Source: Rhodospirillales bacterium
GTDB taxonomy: Bacteria; Pseudomonadota; Alphaproteobacteria; Acetobacterales; Acetobacteraceae
NCBI GenBank assembly: GCA_025352565.1
Contig: JANXTF010000149.1
Coordinates: 1-64,000 of the forward strand
DNA length: 64,000 nucleotides
Direction of reading: 5' to 3'
In this document: piece by piece, positions 53,630 to 62,149 of the stretch
Numbering within the stretch: the first letter of the stretch is position 1
Layout: each line of letters starts with the position of its first letter
Notes under the pieces: model-generated
Database searches by the model: none
What the model saw: the letters and a program-made list of their open reading frames with translations, nothing else
What the model was told of the DNA's origin: nothing
Translations under genes and position numbers: made by a program

Positions 53630-56494
53630 ATGAGTTTTTCAGCAACCCCGGCCCCCTCCTTCGGAGTCGGCCGAGTCCTGATGTTGCCGGACGCGCCTGC
53701 GTTGGTCGCGGGGGTCGGCCGGGCCGTGATTCTGACGGTCGATGGCGAGATGCTGGATGTGCCGACAACGCATGTGGCCGCCGCGTTGCGCGGCATGCCG
53801 CCGCCCCTGCTGGTCCATGCTCCGGCCACGTTGCGGCGGCTGGGCGCGCGGGCGTGGCCGTCGCTCGATCTGCTGGAGCTGTTCGCGTTCGTGCTGCCCG
53901 CCCGCACATTGGCGCCGACGCCGCGCGGGTTGGCGCTGGCGCTCGACATGGACCCGCCGCACGGGGCCGAGGCGGCGGCGTCCGCGTTGTCCGGCATGGC
54001 GCAGGCGCTGCTGGCGCGGCTGGCCGCCGGGCGCGACCTGCCGTCGAACCGCGAGGCGGCGCGGCTGGCCGCCCGGATGGGACAGGCGGGCTGGGGTTGG
54101 GCGCCGTTCGTGGCGGCGGCTTTGGGTGATCCCGCCGCGATGCCGTCGATCGAGGGGATGCGGGTGTGGAAGCGTCTGCCCGAATGGGAGGAGCAGGCGC
54201 CGCCTCCGCCGCCATCGGCGCATCCCGTGCCGCCTGCCGAGGCGCGGGCGCGGCTCGCCGCAATTCTGGGTCCGGGGGCGGAGCAGCGGCCGGGGCAGTC
54301 GGACTACGCCGCCGCCGCCGCCGCCGCCTTCGCGCCCCGCGAGCAGCGCGGCGACCCGCATCTGGTGCTGGCGGAAGCGGGCACCGGCACCGGCAAGACG
54401 CTGGGCTACATCGCGCCGGCCAGCCTGTGGGCGGAGCGCAACAAGGGCGCGGTGTGGATCTCCACCTATACGCGCCATCTGCAACGCCAGATCGAGGCGG
54501 AATTGTCCCGGCTGTTCCCGGACCCCGTCGAGCGCCGGCGTCGGGTGGTGATCCGCAAGGGGCGGGAGAACTATCTTTGCCTGCTGAATTTCGAGGATGC
54601 GGTGAACGCCTCGCAATCGGGGCTGGCCGCCACCACGATCCCGCTCGGCCTGATCGCGCGCTGGACGGCGGCGACGGCGGACGGGGATTTGCAGGGCGGC
54701 GACCTGCCGGGATGGTTCGCGGAGTTGTTCGGGCAGGCGACCCTGTCCGCGCTGGCCGACCGGCGCGGCGAATGCATCCATGCCGGCTGCCCGCATTGGA
54801 AGAAATGCTTCGTGGAGCACACGATCCGCCGCGCGCAGGGGGCGGACCTGGTGGTGGCGAACCACGCGCTGGTGATGGCGCAGGCGGCGTGGGGCGGCAT
54901 CGACGATGCCCGCGTGCCGGTGCGCTATGTGTTCGACGAGGGGCATCACGTGTTCGACGCCGCCGACAGCGCGTTCGCCGCCGAGCTTTCGGGGGTGGAG
55001 ACGGCGGAATTGCGCCGCTGGCTGCTGGGGGCGGAAGGGGGGCGTTCGCGCGCGCGGGGATTGCGGGCGCGGGTGGCGGAGTTGGTGGCGGGCCACGCCC
55101 ATCTGGAGGCGCCGTTGGATGCGGTGTTGCAGGCGGCCCGCGCCTTGCCTTCGGTGGGCTGGTCGGGACGGCTGTCGGCCGACATGGCGGAACTGCGCCG
55201 CGTGGGGCTCGAGGGTGCGGAGCCGGGGCGGGCCAACCCGACCGAGAACTTCCTGCGCCTCGCGCGGCGGCAGGTGCTGGCGCGCACCGAGGGCGGCGAT
55301 GACTCGGCGGCGCGCGGCAATGTGGAGTGCGACCTGTATCCGGTGGCGCCCGAATTGCCGGATGCGGCGCGCGACCTCGCCCGCGCGCTGAGCCGGCTGG
55401 AGGCGCCGCTGAGGACGCTGATCGAGCGGCTGGCGGCGCGGCTGGAGGACGAGGCGGAGGAGTTGGACGCGGCCACCCGCAACCGCATCGAGGCGGCGTG
55501 CCGGTCGCTGAAGCGCCGGGCGCTGGACCCGGTGCGGGCGTGGCAGGCGATGCTGGCGGCGGTGGCGGCGGTGCCACCCGAGATCGGTCAGCGGCCGGAC
55601 CACATCCAGTTTCTGCGGCTGGAGCGGCGCGCCGAGGAGGGGCGGGTGCGCGACCTCGATGTCGGGCTGCACCGGCATTGGCTCGACCCCACCGTGCCGT
55701 TCATCGCCACCTTGGCGCAGCCGGCGCAGGGACTGCTGGTGACCTCGGCCACCTTGCGCGACGCGGGCGAACGGGATGCGGAACTCGCCTGGGCCACCGC
55801 CGAGACGCGGGTGGGGGCGGCGCATCTGCCGTCGCCCGCGCATCGCGTGGCCGTGGCGAGCCCGTTCGACTACGCGGCGCAGACGCGGGCCTTCGTGATC
55901 TCGGACGTGAACGCGCGCGACATCGCCGCGCTGGCGGCGGCCTACCGCACCCTGTTCCTGGCGAGCGGCGGCGGCGGGTTGGGGCTGTTCACCGCGATCA
56001 GCCGGCTGCGCGCGGTCCATGCCCGCATCGCGCCCGCGCTGGAGGCCGCCGGCATCCCGCTGCTGGCGCAGCATGTGGACGCGATGGGCAACGCGACGCT
56101 GGTGGACGTGTTCCGCACCGAGGAGGAGAGTTGTCTGCTGGGCACCGACGCGATGCGCGACGGCGTGGACGTGCCGGGCCGGGCGCTGCGGCTGGTGGTG
56201 TTCGAGCGCGTGCCCTGGACCCGGCCGGATATTCTGCACCGCGAGCGCCGCGTGCATCTGTCGGCCGGCGACCCGACCGGCTTCGACGACCGCGCGGTGC
56301 GGATGCGCCTGCGCCAGGCGTTCGGCCGGCTGATCCGCGCGGGGACGGACCGGGGCGTGTTCGTGTTGCTGGACCGGCAGACTCCCACGCGGCTGCTGTC
56401 GGCGTTCCCAGAGGGGGTGGAGGTGCGCCGCGTGGGGCTGGCGGAGGCGGCGCGGGAGATCGCGGGGTTTCTAAACGCGGAGCAGATTGCGTAA
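53630..56494 (+). CDS. ATP-dependent DNA helicase, DinG/XPD family with Fe-S cluster
   Basis: A 954-residue superfamily 2 helicase. A 230-residue N-terminal extension ([20 protein letters not shown] and after) precedes the motor. Walker A is [14 protein letters not shown] near residue 252, helicase motif Ia [19 protein letters not shown] follows, and the DEAH-like box is [13 protein letters not shown] near residue 436. Fe-S ligands are seen as ENYLC near residue 316 and [12 protein letters not shown] near residues 381-392. Motif VI is [20 protein letters not shown]. It probably unwinds 5'-tailed DNA or R-loops in repair. ATG at 53630 is preferred over an upstream in-frame extension antisense to lysK. 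Confidence 0.92.
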   Translation: MSFSATPAPSFGVGRVLMLPDAPALVAGVGRAVILTVDGEMLDVPTTHVAAALRGMPPPLLVHAPATLRRLGARAWPSLDLLELFAFVLPARTLAPTPRGLALALDMDPPHGAEAAASALSGMAQALLARLAAGRDLPSNREAARLAARMGQAGWGWAPFVAAALGDPAAMPSIEGMRVWKRLPEWEEQAPPPPPSAHPVPPAEARARLAAILGPGAEQRPGQSDYAAAAAAAFAPREQRGDPHLVLAEAGTGTGKTLGYIAPASLWAERNKGAVWISTYTRHLQRQIEAELSRLFPDPVERRRRVVIRKGRENYLCLLNFEDAVNASQSGLAATTIPLGLIARWTAATADGDLQGGDLPGWFAELFGQATLSALADRRGECIHAGCPHWKKCFVEHTIRRAQGADLVVANHALVMAQAAWGGIDDARVPVRYVFDEGHHVFDAADSAFAAELSGVETAELRRWLLGAEGGRSRARGLRARVAELVAGHAHLEAPLDAVLQAARALPSVGWSGRLSADMAELRRVGLEGAEPGRANPTENFLRLARRQVLARTEGGDDSAARGNVECDLYPVAPELPDAARDLARALSRLEAPLRTLIERLAARLEDEAEELDAATRNRIEAACRSLKRRALDPVRAWQAMLAAVAAVPPEIGQRPDHIQFLRLERRAEEGRVRDLDVGLHRHWLDPTVPFIATLAQPAQGLLVTSATLRDAGERDAELAWATAETRVGAAHLPSPAHRVAVASPFDYAAQTRAFVISDVNARDIAALAAAYRTLFLASGGGGLGLFTAISRLRAVHARIAPALEAAGIPLLAQHVDAMGNATLVDVFRTEEESCLLGTDAMRDGVDVPGRALRLVVFERVPWTRPDILHRERRVHLSAGDPTGFDDRAVRMRLRQAFGRLIRAGTDRGVFVLLDRQTPTRLLSAFPEGVEVRRVGLAEAAREIAGFLNAEQIA

Positions 56495-56536
56495 GTGTAG
56501 TGCGTGCGCGTAGTTTGCCTCGTCAGGAGGATGCCC

Positions 56537-56782
56537 ATGGGTGTGCCGATTTCAATACGGCTTGACGAGCAGATTCGCGGCGAACTCGAGTCCGAGGCGC
56601 AAACGCGGGGGATCGGTCTCGCCACTCTGCTGCGCGAAATCGCGACGCAGGCCGCGCTGGACCTGCGCTTCGCACGGATGCGGGAGGCGAGCGCCCGGGT
56701 GGGCGGGCATATTGCCAGCAACGCCGAGGCGAAGGAGTTCTCCGACTTTTGGGGAACCCCTGGATGCGGCCTCGGCGAGTAA
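56537..56782 (+). CDS. Ribbon-helix-helix antitoxin-like protein
   Basis: The 81-residue protein opens VPISIRLDEQIRGELESEAQ, a MetJ/Arc-type ribbon followed by GIGLATLLREIATQAALDLR, the two helices of an RHH DNA-binding domain. The C-terminal part is acidic (AEAKEFSDFWG), as in toxin-neutralising tails. ATG at 56537 sits 6 bases after AGGAGG; the ATG at 56531 directly abuts that site and is less likely. It is four bases upstream of a PemK-like toxin gene, the standard antitoxin-first order. Confidence 0.85.
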   Translation: MGVPISIRLDEQIRGELESEAQTRGIGLATLLREIATQAALDLRFARMREASARVGGHIASNAEAKEFSDFWGTPGCGLGE

Positions 56783-56786
56783 CGCC

Positions 56787-57167
56787 ATGACTCGTTTTGG
56801 ACCAGGTGAGATCGTGCTCGTCGACTGGCGCCGCGATGGGCGGTTGGGCGAGCCGAACAAACTCCGCCCCGCCATCGTCGTCGAAAACAGCCGTGCCTTC
56901 TCCGATGGGCACGCGACCGCGATCCTCGTGCCGCTGTCCGGCGATGCGCTTATGGTCATTCCTGGCTTGGCACTGGCGATCGAGCCGGAAACGGAAAACG
57001 GGTGCACAAAGCGGTGCTGGGCGCTGTCGTACCTGGTCACGACGCTTTCGAAGACGCGCTTGCGGGGGACGCATTCTCGCATCACACCCGACCAGCTTCA
57101 GACGGTTCGCAATCAGGTCGTGGTTGCTGTCGGTGCCGCTCCCTGCCCGGCGACCCAATCGGCATGA
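56787..57167 (+). CDS. PemK/MazF-family toxin
   Basis: The 126-residue protein fits the PemK/MazF fold: FGPGEIVLVDWRRDGRLGEP at the start, then KLRPAIVVENSR near residue 25, TAILVPLSGDA, and a C-terminal SYLVTTLSKTRLRGT-type strand with VTTL. These toxins are usually ribosome-dependent or free mRNA endoribonucleases. The sequence is intact. It follows the antitoxin gene by 4 bases, and its stop codon overlaps the next gene's start (ATGA at 57164-57167). Autoregulation by the toxin-antitoxin complex is usual for this family. Confidence 0.87.
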   Translation: MTRFGPGEIVLVDWRRDGRLGEPNKLRPAIVVENSRAFSDGHATAILVPLSGDALMVIPGLALAIEPETENGCTKRCWALSYLVTTLSKTRLRGTHSRITPDQLQTVRNQVVVAVGAAPCPATQSA

Positions 57168-58189
57168 AGGCATTCTGGAACCCCGTTCAACTCGGCCATG
57201 CCCCGCGCTTCTTCCTGCAACGCGGCGTCGTGCGACCCAATTTCGAGACGCCGGCCCGCGCCGAGGCATTGCTGGCGGCGTGCCGCGCGATGCGCCTCGA
57301 CATCGTCACGCCGCCCGAGGCGCCCCGCGCCACGCTGACGGCAGTGCATGGCGCGGACTACCTCGATTTTCTGCGTGACGGCCCGGCCGCCTGGGATGCG
57401 ATGCCCGAGCATGGGCCGGAGATGGTGGCGAACATCCATCCGAGCCCGGAGATGCTTGCGAACGGGGCGCGGCCGTCCGGGACCATCGTGGGGCAGGTCG
57501 GCTGGTTCACCGCCGACACCTCGTGTCCGATTTCCGCCCGGACATGGCCGTCCGCGCTGGCGGCGGCCTCGGGCGCGTTGGCGGCGGCCGATGAGGCGGC
57601 TTCGGGGCGCCATGCCTACGCGCTGGCCCGGCCGCCGGGCCATCACGCCTATCCCGGCCGTGCCGGCGGGCATTGCTACCTGAACAACGCGGCGATCGCG
57701 GCCGAACGGCTGCGGTCGCTGGGGGCCGCGCGGGTGGGCGTGCTCGACATCGACAGCCATCACGGCAACGGCACCCAAGGCTGCTTCTGGGAGCGCGACG
57801 ACGTGGCGTTCGCCTCGGTGCATGGCGACCCGAACGGCTACTATCCTTGGTATGTCGGCCATGCGGATGAACGCGGCGGCGGGCAAGGCCTTGGTCACAC
57901 CCATAATCTTCCCCTCGCGCGCGGCAGTGGCGACGGGACGTGGCTGGCAGCGGTGGCGGCAGGGTTGCGACTCCTCGGCCCGGTCGATGCGCTGGTCGTC
58001 AGTCTTGGCTTCGACGCCTCCGTCGACGAGCCGCTGAGCTTCCTGGCCGTCACCGGGGACGGGTTTGCCCGCGCGGGCGAGATGATCGGCGCGGCGCGGC
58101 GTCCCACGGCATTCATCCAGGAAGGCGGCTACAACACCGACGTGATCGGCGGCCTGCTCGATCGGTTCATCAACGGCGTGCTAGCGTGA
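57164..58189 (+). CDS. Histone deacetylase-like amidohydrolase (acetylpolyamine aminohydrolase type)
   Basis: The 341-residue protein is a bacterial class II HDAC-family zinc amidohydrolase. The tandem active-site histidines are in LARPPGHHAYPGRAGG near residue 160, zinc ligands are in GVLDIDSHHGNGTQG near residue 193 (Asp and His) and in SLGFDASVDEP near residue 283, and the catalytic Tyr loop is QEGGYNTD near residue 322. Substrates in bacteria include acetylpolyamines; no nucleosomal target is implied. The ATG at 57164 overlaps the toxin stop by four bases, an unusual coupling to a toxin-antitoxin pair. Confidence 0.9.
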   Translation: MKAFWNPVQLGHAPRFFLQRGVVRPNFETPARAEALLAACRAMRLDIVTPPEAPRATLTAVHGADYLDFLRDGPAAWDAMPEHGPEMVANIHPSPEMLANGARPSGTIVGQVGWFTADTSCPISARTWPSALAAASGALAAADEAASGRHAYALARPPGHHAYPGRAGGHCYLNNAAIAAERLRSLGAARVGVLDIDSHHGNGTQGCFWERDDVAFASVHGDPNGYYPWYVGHADERGGGQGLGHTHNLPLARGSGDGTWLAAVAAGLRLLGPVDALVVSLGFDASVDEPLSFLAVTGDGFARAGEMIGAARRPTAFIQEGGYNTDVIGGLLDRFINGVLA

Positions 58190-58211
58190 CGGCACAACCA
58201 AGGAAGAAGCC

Positions 58212-58706
58212 ATGAGGAAATTGCTCGTCTCCGCTTTGCTCGCCGCGATCGCCGCGGCACCCGCTGCGGCCAAGAACGTGTCTTTGCCTGACGGCAAGCC
58301 GGCCATTTCCGCCGTGCTGCCGGATAGCTGGAAGCCGACCGAGACCGAGCGCGGCATGGAAGCGACCTCGCCGGGCGGGGACGTCTATGCCTCGGTGGAA
58401 TACGCGAAGGACTACAAGGCGGATCTGCAGGCGCTGATGGCGGCGAACGGCAAGTGGATGAAGGACAACAAGATTGTGCCGGTGCCCAATTCGGTCGATC
58501 GGGACTTCACCCTCAACGGCATGGCGGCGCACGAGATCAGCTACGCCGCGAAGGACAAGGACGGGCCCACCAAGGTGACGTTCGTGCTGGTGGAACTGCC
58601 GAAGGACGCGATCGGGGTGGTCACGGTTTGGGCCTCGGACAAGGAGCGCGCGACCCAGACCAAGGCGATCGAGGCGATCATGAGCAGCGTGAAGGCGGTT
58701 CAGTAG
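58212..58706 (+). CDS. Small secreted protein of unknown function
   Basis: The 164-residue product has a signal peptide (RKLLVSALLAAIAAAPAAA, then KN). The mature part reads like a compact alpha/beta domain with ISAVLPDSWKPTETERGMEA, DVYASVEYAKDYKADL, and a repeated beta pattern in KVTFVLVELPKDAIGVVTVW, ending in a helix with TKAIEAIMSSVKAV. I do not recognise a named family; the pattern resembles DcrB/PsbP-like periplasmic domains. It lies 22 bases after the deacetylase gene with an AAGGAAG site, so it may share its transcript. Confidence 0.75.
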   Translation: MRKLLVSALLAAIAAAPAAAKNVSLPDGKPAISAVLPDSWKPTETERGMEATSPGGDVYASVEYAKDYKADLQALMAANGKWMKDNKIVPVPNSVDRDFTLNGMAAHEISYAAKDKDGPTKVTFVLVELPKDAIGVVTVWASDKERATQTKAIEAIMSSVKAVQ

Positions 58707-58714
58707 CGCGAAGC

Positions 58715-58749
58715 GCTGTCCTCCCCCTACAAACGAGGGGGAGGACAGC
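58715..58749. terminator. Strong 14-bp inverted repeat between convergent genes
   Basis: GCTGTCCTCCCCCT, loop ACAAACG, then AGGGGGAGGACAGC: a perfect 14-bp stem in the 46-base gap between two converging genes. It could act as a bidirectional terminator although no T-run is present. Its CCTCCCCCT core resembles the elements at 15538-15562 and near 19361. Confidence 0.65.
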
Positions 58750-58752
58750 GGA

Positions 58753-59907
58753 TCAGCCCGGCACCAGCTTCCAGGCGCCATGGTCCAGCTTCACCATCAC
58801 GCGGGACCGCTCGTCGGTGCCCCAGCGGCTGGCCGGGGTGAAGGTGTACACCGCATGGGTGCCGACCAGCTCCTTTGTGCTGGCCAGCGCCTCGCGCACG
58901 GCCATGCGGTATTCCAGCGTGCCGGGGGCGATGCCCTTGGCCGCCACGCGCCTGGCCGCGTCGGCGGCGATCAACATGCCGTCATAGGCGTACGCGGCGA
59001 AGGCGTCGGTGCTCGGCGCGCCGTTGGCCTTGAGGTAGTCGGTGCGGAATTGCAGCGCCACCTTCTTGATCGGGTTGGAATCCGGCAGCTGCTCGGCCAC
59101 CACGACAGGGCCGGTGGGAGCGACCAGACCTTCCACGGCAGCGCCGCCGACGCGGACGAACTCGCTGTTGATGATGGCATGAGTGCTGTACTGGGCGCCC
59201 TTGTAGCCCCGTTCGCTCAACGCGATGTGCGGCAGGGCGCCGGGCGAGCCGGAGCCGCCGGTGAGCACCGCGTCGGGCTTCAGCGCGATGATCTTGAGCA
59301 CCTGCGGCGTCACGCTGGTGTCGGCGCGGGCGAAGCGCTCATTGGCCACGATGGCGATGCCGGCCTTGTCGGCGGCGGCCTTCAGGCTGTTGTAGACGAG
59401 GTCGCCCCAGGCATCGTTGTAGCCGATATAGCCGACCGTCTTGATGCCGGCCTTCTTCATCAGCTCGATGTCGGCGTCGATCATCAGCGGCGGCGGCTGC
59501 GGGACCGTGACCTCCCACTCGCCCTTCTCGCCCGCAACGCCGCCATTGGCGAGGAACACCATCGGCGTCTTCAGCTCGGCGGCGACGGCGTACATCGCGA
59601 GCGAGACCGGCGTGCCGGCGGAGCCCATGATGACATCGACATGGTCCTCCTCGATGAGCTTGCGCGCGGCGCGGGCGGCGACCGCGGGGTCCGAGGTGTC
59701 ATCCAGGGTGATGACGGTGAGCTTCTGGCCGTCGAGCACGCCGCCATTCGCCATCGCGGCGGCGATGCCCTTGTTATACGGAATACCGATCGAGGAGACC
59801 GGCCCCGAGGCCGAGTTGACCACGCCGATCTTCATCTGGGCATGGGCCGCGAAGGCGGCCAACGACATGGCGCCGGCCATCAGCGCCGTTCTGAAACTCG
59901 TCCGCAT
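58753..59907 (-). CDS. Branched-chain amino acid-type ABC transporter substrate-binding protein
   Basis: The 384-residue protein has a signal peptide (ending about residue 23, AAHAQ) and a type I periplasmic binding fold: MKIGVVNSASGPVSSIGIPY at the mature start, KLIEEDHVDVIMGSAGTPVS near residue 82, VGYIGYNDAWGDLVYNSLKA near residue 145, and a C-terminal lobe with AYDGMLIAADAARRVAAKG. This is the LivK/Peripla_BP_6 group. No Liv permease or ATPase is adjacent, so ligand and partners are unknown. ATG at 59907 is chosen because it starts the signal peptide. Confidence 0.9.
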   Translation of the reverse strand: MRTSFRTALMAGAMSLAAFAAHAQMKIGVVNSASGPVSSIGIPYNKGIAAAMANGGVLDGQKLTVITLDDTSDPAVAARAARKLIEEDHVDVIMGSAGTPVSLAMYAVAAELKTPMVFLANGGVAGEKGEWEVTVPQPPPLMIDADIELMKKAGIKTVGYIGYNDAWGDLVYNSLKAAADKAGIAIVANERFARADTSVTPQVLKIIALKPDAVLTGGSGSPGALPHIALSERGYKGAQYSTHAIINSEFVRVGGAAVEGLVAPTGPVVVAEQLPDSNPIKKVALQFRTDYLKANGAPSTDAFAAYAYDGMLIAADAARRVAAKGIAPGTLEYRMAVREALASTKELVGTHAVYTFTPASRWGTDERSRVMVKLDHGAWKLVPG

Positions 59908-59971
59908 GGCAGTCTCCCGCTTCCGTTTCAGGGCAGTATCGGGAAGCGGGAGAGCCCTGTCCATCGCGCCG

Positions 59972-61000
59972 TTAAGCCGCCTTGCGCGCCAGGATGCCCT
60001 GGGCCACCAAAGTCTCGGCGATCTGCACCGCGTTCAGCGCGGCGCCCTTGCGGAGGTTGTCGCTGACCACCCAGAACGACAGCCCGTGTTCGACCGTGGG
60101 GTCCCTCCGGATGCGGCTGACATAGGTGTCGTCCTCGCCCTGGCATTCGAGCGGAGTCATGTAGCCGCCATCCTCACGGGTATCCATCACGCGCAGCCCC
60201 GGCATGGCGCGGAACGCGGCGCGGGCCTCGGTGACGTTGATCGGCCCCTCGAACTCGACGTTCACCGCCTCGGAATGGCCGATGAACACCGGCACGCGCA
60301 CGCAGGTGGCCACCAGCTTGATGTCGGGATCGAGGATCTTGCGGGTCTCGACCGCCATCTTCCACTCCTCCTTGGTCGAGCCGTCCTCCATGAACTTGTC
60401 GATGTGCGGGATGCAGTTGAAGGCGATCTGCTTGGTGAATTCCTGCGGGCGAACCGGGTCGTGCACGAGGCTCGACCGGGTTTGCGCGAACAGCTCGTCC
60501 ATGCCGTCCTTGCCGGCGCCCGAGACGGATTGGTAGGTGGCGACCACCACGCGCTTGATCCGCACCCGGTCGTGCAGCGGCTTCAATGCCAGCACCAGTT
60601 GGATGGTGGAGCAGTTGGGGTTGGCGACGATGCCCCGGCGGATGCGGCCGAGTGCCTGCGGGTTCACCTCGGGCACCACCAGCGGCACGTCCGGCTCCAT
60701 GCGGAACTGGCTCGTGTTGTCGATCACGATGCAGCCGGCCGCGGCGGCGCGGGGCGCGTGGATGGCCGAGACGGCGGCGCCGGGGCTGAACAGGCCGATG
60801 TCGCAGCCCGCGAAGTCGTACGTCTCGAGGTTCTGCACCTTGAGCACGGTCTTGCCGCCGAACGAGACTTCCTTGCCGGCGGAGCGGGGAGAGGCGAGGA
60901 CCACGACCTCCCTGACCGGGAAATTCCGCTCGGCCAGCGTTTTGATGATCTCGCGCCCGACCGCCCCGGTGGCGCCGACAACCGCGACCTTGTAGCCCAT
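59972..61000 (-). CDS. asd: Aspartate-semialdehyde dehydrogenase
   Basis: Asd reduces aspartyl phosphate to aspartate semialdehyde with NADPH, the branch point to lysine/DAP, threonine and methionine. The 342-residue protein begins YKVAVVGATGAVGREIIKTL. It contains the catalytic cysteine in GIVANPNCSTIQLVLAL near residue 129, the catalytic His in VFIGHSEAVNVE, and YQSVSGAGKDGMDEL. Length and order are standard for the Gram-negative type. DAP made from this branch would feed MurE encoded at the other end of the window. Confidence 0.96.
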   Translation of the reverse strand: MGYKVAVVGATGAVGREIIKTLAERNFPVREVVVLASPRSAGKEVSFGGKTVLKVQNLETYDFAGCDIGLFSPGAAVSAIHAPRAAAAGCIVIDNTSQFRMEPDVPLVVPEVNPQALGRIRRGIVANPNCSTIQLVLALKPLHDRVRIKRVVVATYQSVSGAGKDGMDELFAQTRSSLVHDPVRPQEFTKQIAFNCIPHIDKFMEDGSTKEEWKMAVETRKILDPDIKLVATCVRVPVFIGHSEAVNVEFEGPINVTEARAAFRAMPGLRVMDTREDGGYMTPLECQGEDDTYVSRIRRDPTVEHGLSFWVVSDNLRKGAALNAVQIAETLVAQGILARKAA

Positions 61001-61210
61001 CCCACTGCTCCTGCTTGCGTATCGGACGAGGGTTACGCGCGGGCAGGCATGGTTTCAAGCAGGATACGCGCGGATCAGCGGCCGAAATGCCGCATGGAGA
61101 AGCTGACGACGAGGACGAAGAGGACGCGAACAACGCGCATGCCGATCATCCGACGGAAGGTCAAACGTGTTTTCGCTCGACGAGCTGAGCGGGCCACAAA
61201 CCGTCATTAG

Positions 61211-61222
61211 TTCAACGTTGAA
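61211..61222. promoter_or_regulatory. 12-bp perfect palindrome upstream of amiC
   Basis: TTCAACGTTGAA lies 62-73 bases upstream of the amidase start, in the divergent asd-amiC gap (61001-61283). It could be an operator; no regulator can be named. The rest of this gap shows no gene I can support. Confidence 0.35.
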
Positions 61223-61283
61223 GGTGTGTTTCTGAACCTGATGTGGTAACTGGCGGCCAGCGCAATCGTCACGAGGCCATGCC

Positions 61284-62099
61284 GTGATCCATCGTCGTTC
61301 ATTGCTTGCCGCCGCCGCCCTGGCTCCCGTTGCGGCGCAGGCCGCGCCGCCACGATTGGAGGCGGCCAATCTCCGCGCGCCGAAAAGTGCCGCGAGGGCG
61401 AAGCTGCCGCTCGTGCTGCTCGATCCGGGGCATGGCGGCAAGGATCCGGGGGCCATCGGCGTGTCCGGCACCTTTGAGAAGCACATCGCGTTCGCCGCCG
61501 CGCAGGAGCTTCAGCGCCAGTTGCTCGGGGCCGGGCGCTACCGGGTGGAATTGACGCGGGGGCGGGACGTGTTCGTCCCGCTGGAGGACCGCGTGGGCGA
61601 CGCCGAGCGGCGGGGGGCTGCATTGTTCGTGTCGATGCACGCCGACGCGTTGACCGATCACGCCGTGCGCGGCGCAAGCGTCTATACCCTCGGCGCCACC
61701 GCGTCGGACGCGCAGACGGCGGCGTTGGCACGGCGGGAGAACAGTGCCGATCGGTTCGGCGGCCCCGCCTTCGCCGACACGCCGCCCGAGGTGGCGAGGA
61801 TATTGGCCAGCCTGGTGCGACAGGAGACGCGGGCCGGGTCGGCGCGGATGGCGCGCAGCGTGGTCGGCGAACTCGGGCGGGACGTGGGGCTGTTGCAGAA
61901 CCCGTCCCGCCATGCCGGATTCGTGGTGCTGAAGGCCGCCGACATCCCCAGCATCCTGGTCGAGATGGGATTTATGTCGAACCCGGTCGATGAGGCGGCG
62001 TTACGCAAGGCAGACCATCGGGGCCGGATCGCGGGCGCCATGCATCGCGCGATCGACGCCTATTTCGCCCAGGTGCCGACGCTGCGCGTGGCTGGTTAG
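61284..62099 (+). CDS. amiC: N-acetylmuramoyl-L-alanine amidase (Amidase_3, AmiC-like)
   Basis: This periplasmic zinc amidase cleaves the MurNAc-L-Ala bond, as in septal splitting. The 271-residue product starts with GTG at 61284 and a short Tat/Sec-like signal (IHRRSLLAAAALAPVAAQAA, with two arginines). The catalytic domain has LLDPGHGGKDPGAIG near residue 45 (zinc His), a Glu in GTFEKHIAFAAA, the second His in LFVSMHADALTD near residue 117, and the catalytic Glu in ILVEMGFMSNPVDE. It lacks the AMIN domain of E. coli AmiC. It is 50 bases upstream of mrcA, a conserved alphaproteobacterial pair. Confidence 0.92.
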   Translation: MIHRRSLLAAAALAPVAAQAAPPRLEAANLRAPKSAARAKLPLVLLDPGHGGKDPGAIGVSGTFEKHIAFAAAQELQRQLLGAGRYRVELTRGRDVFVPLEDRVGDAERRGAALFVSMHADALTDHAVRGASVYTLGATASDAQTAALARRENSADRFGGPAFADTPPEVARILASLVRQETRAGSARMARSVVGELGRDVGLLQNPSRHAGFVVLKAADIPSILVEMGFMSNPVDEAALRKADHRGRIAGAMHRAIDAYFAQVPTLRVAG

Positions 62100-62149
62100 A
62101 AAAGCTTGAGGCTGCGCGGGCGGCCGGGGAAGTGTTAGGGATGCCGCCA

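Noticed and set aside
53568-55577. Upstream extension of the lysK frame to 1200 codons
   Set aside because: The added residues are almost only Pro, Ala, Arg and Ser, and lie antisense to the helicase gene; class I LysRS similarity begins at 53567.
53639-56257. An 872-codon open frame on the minus strand opposite the DinG-like helicase
   Set aside because: It is arginine/histidine-rich antisense sequence without domains, a usual by-product of high GC codon use; the plus strand has clear helicase motifs.
61094-61210. A 38-residue very basic frame (MEKLTTRTKRTRTTR start)
   Set aside because: No ribosome site, extreme Arg/Lys/Thr composition, and no family match that I can recognise; kept only as a low-interest observation.
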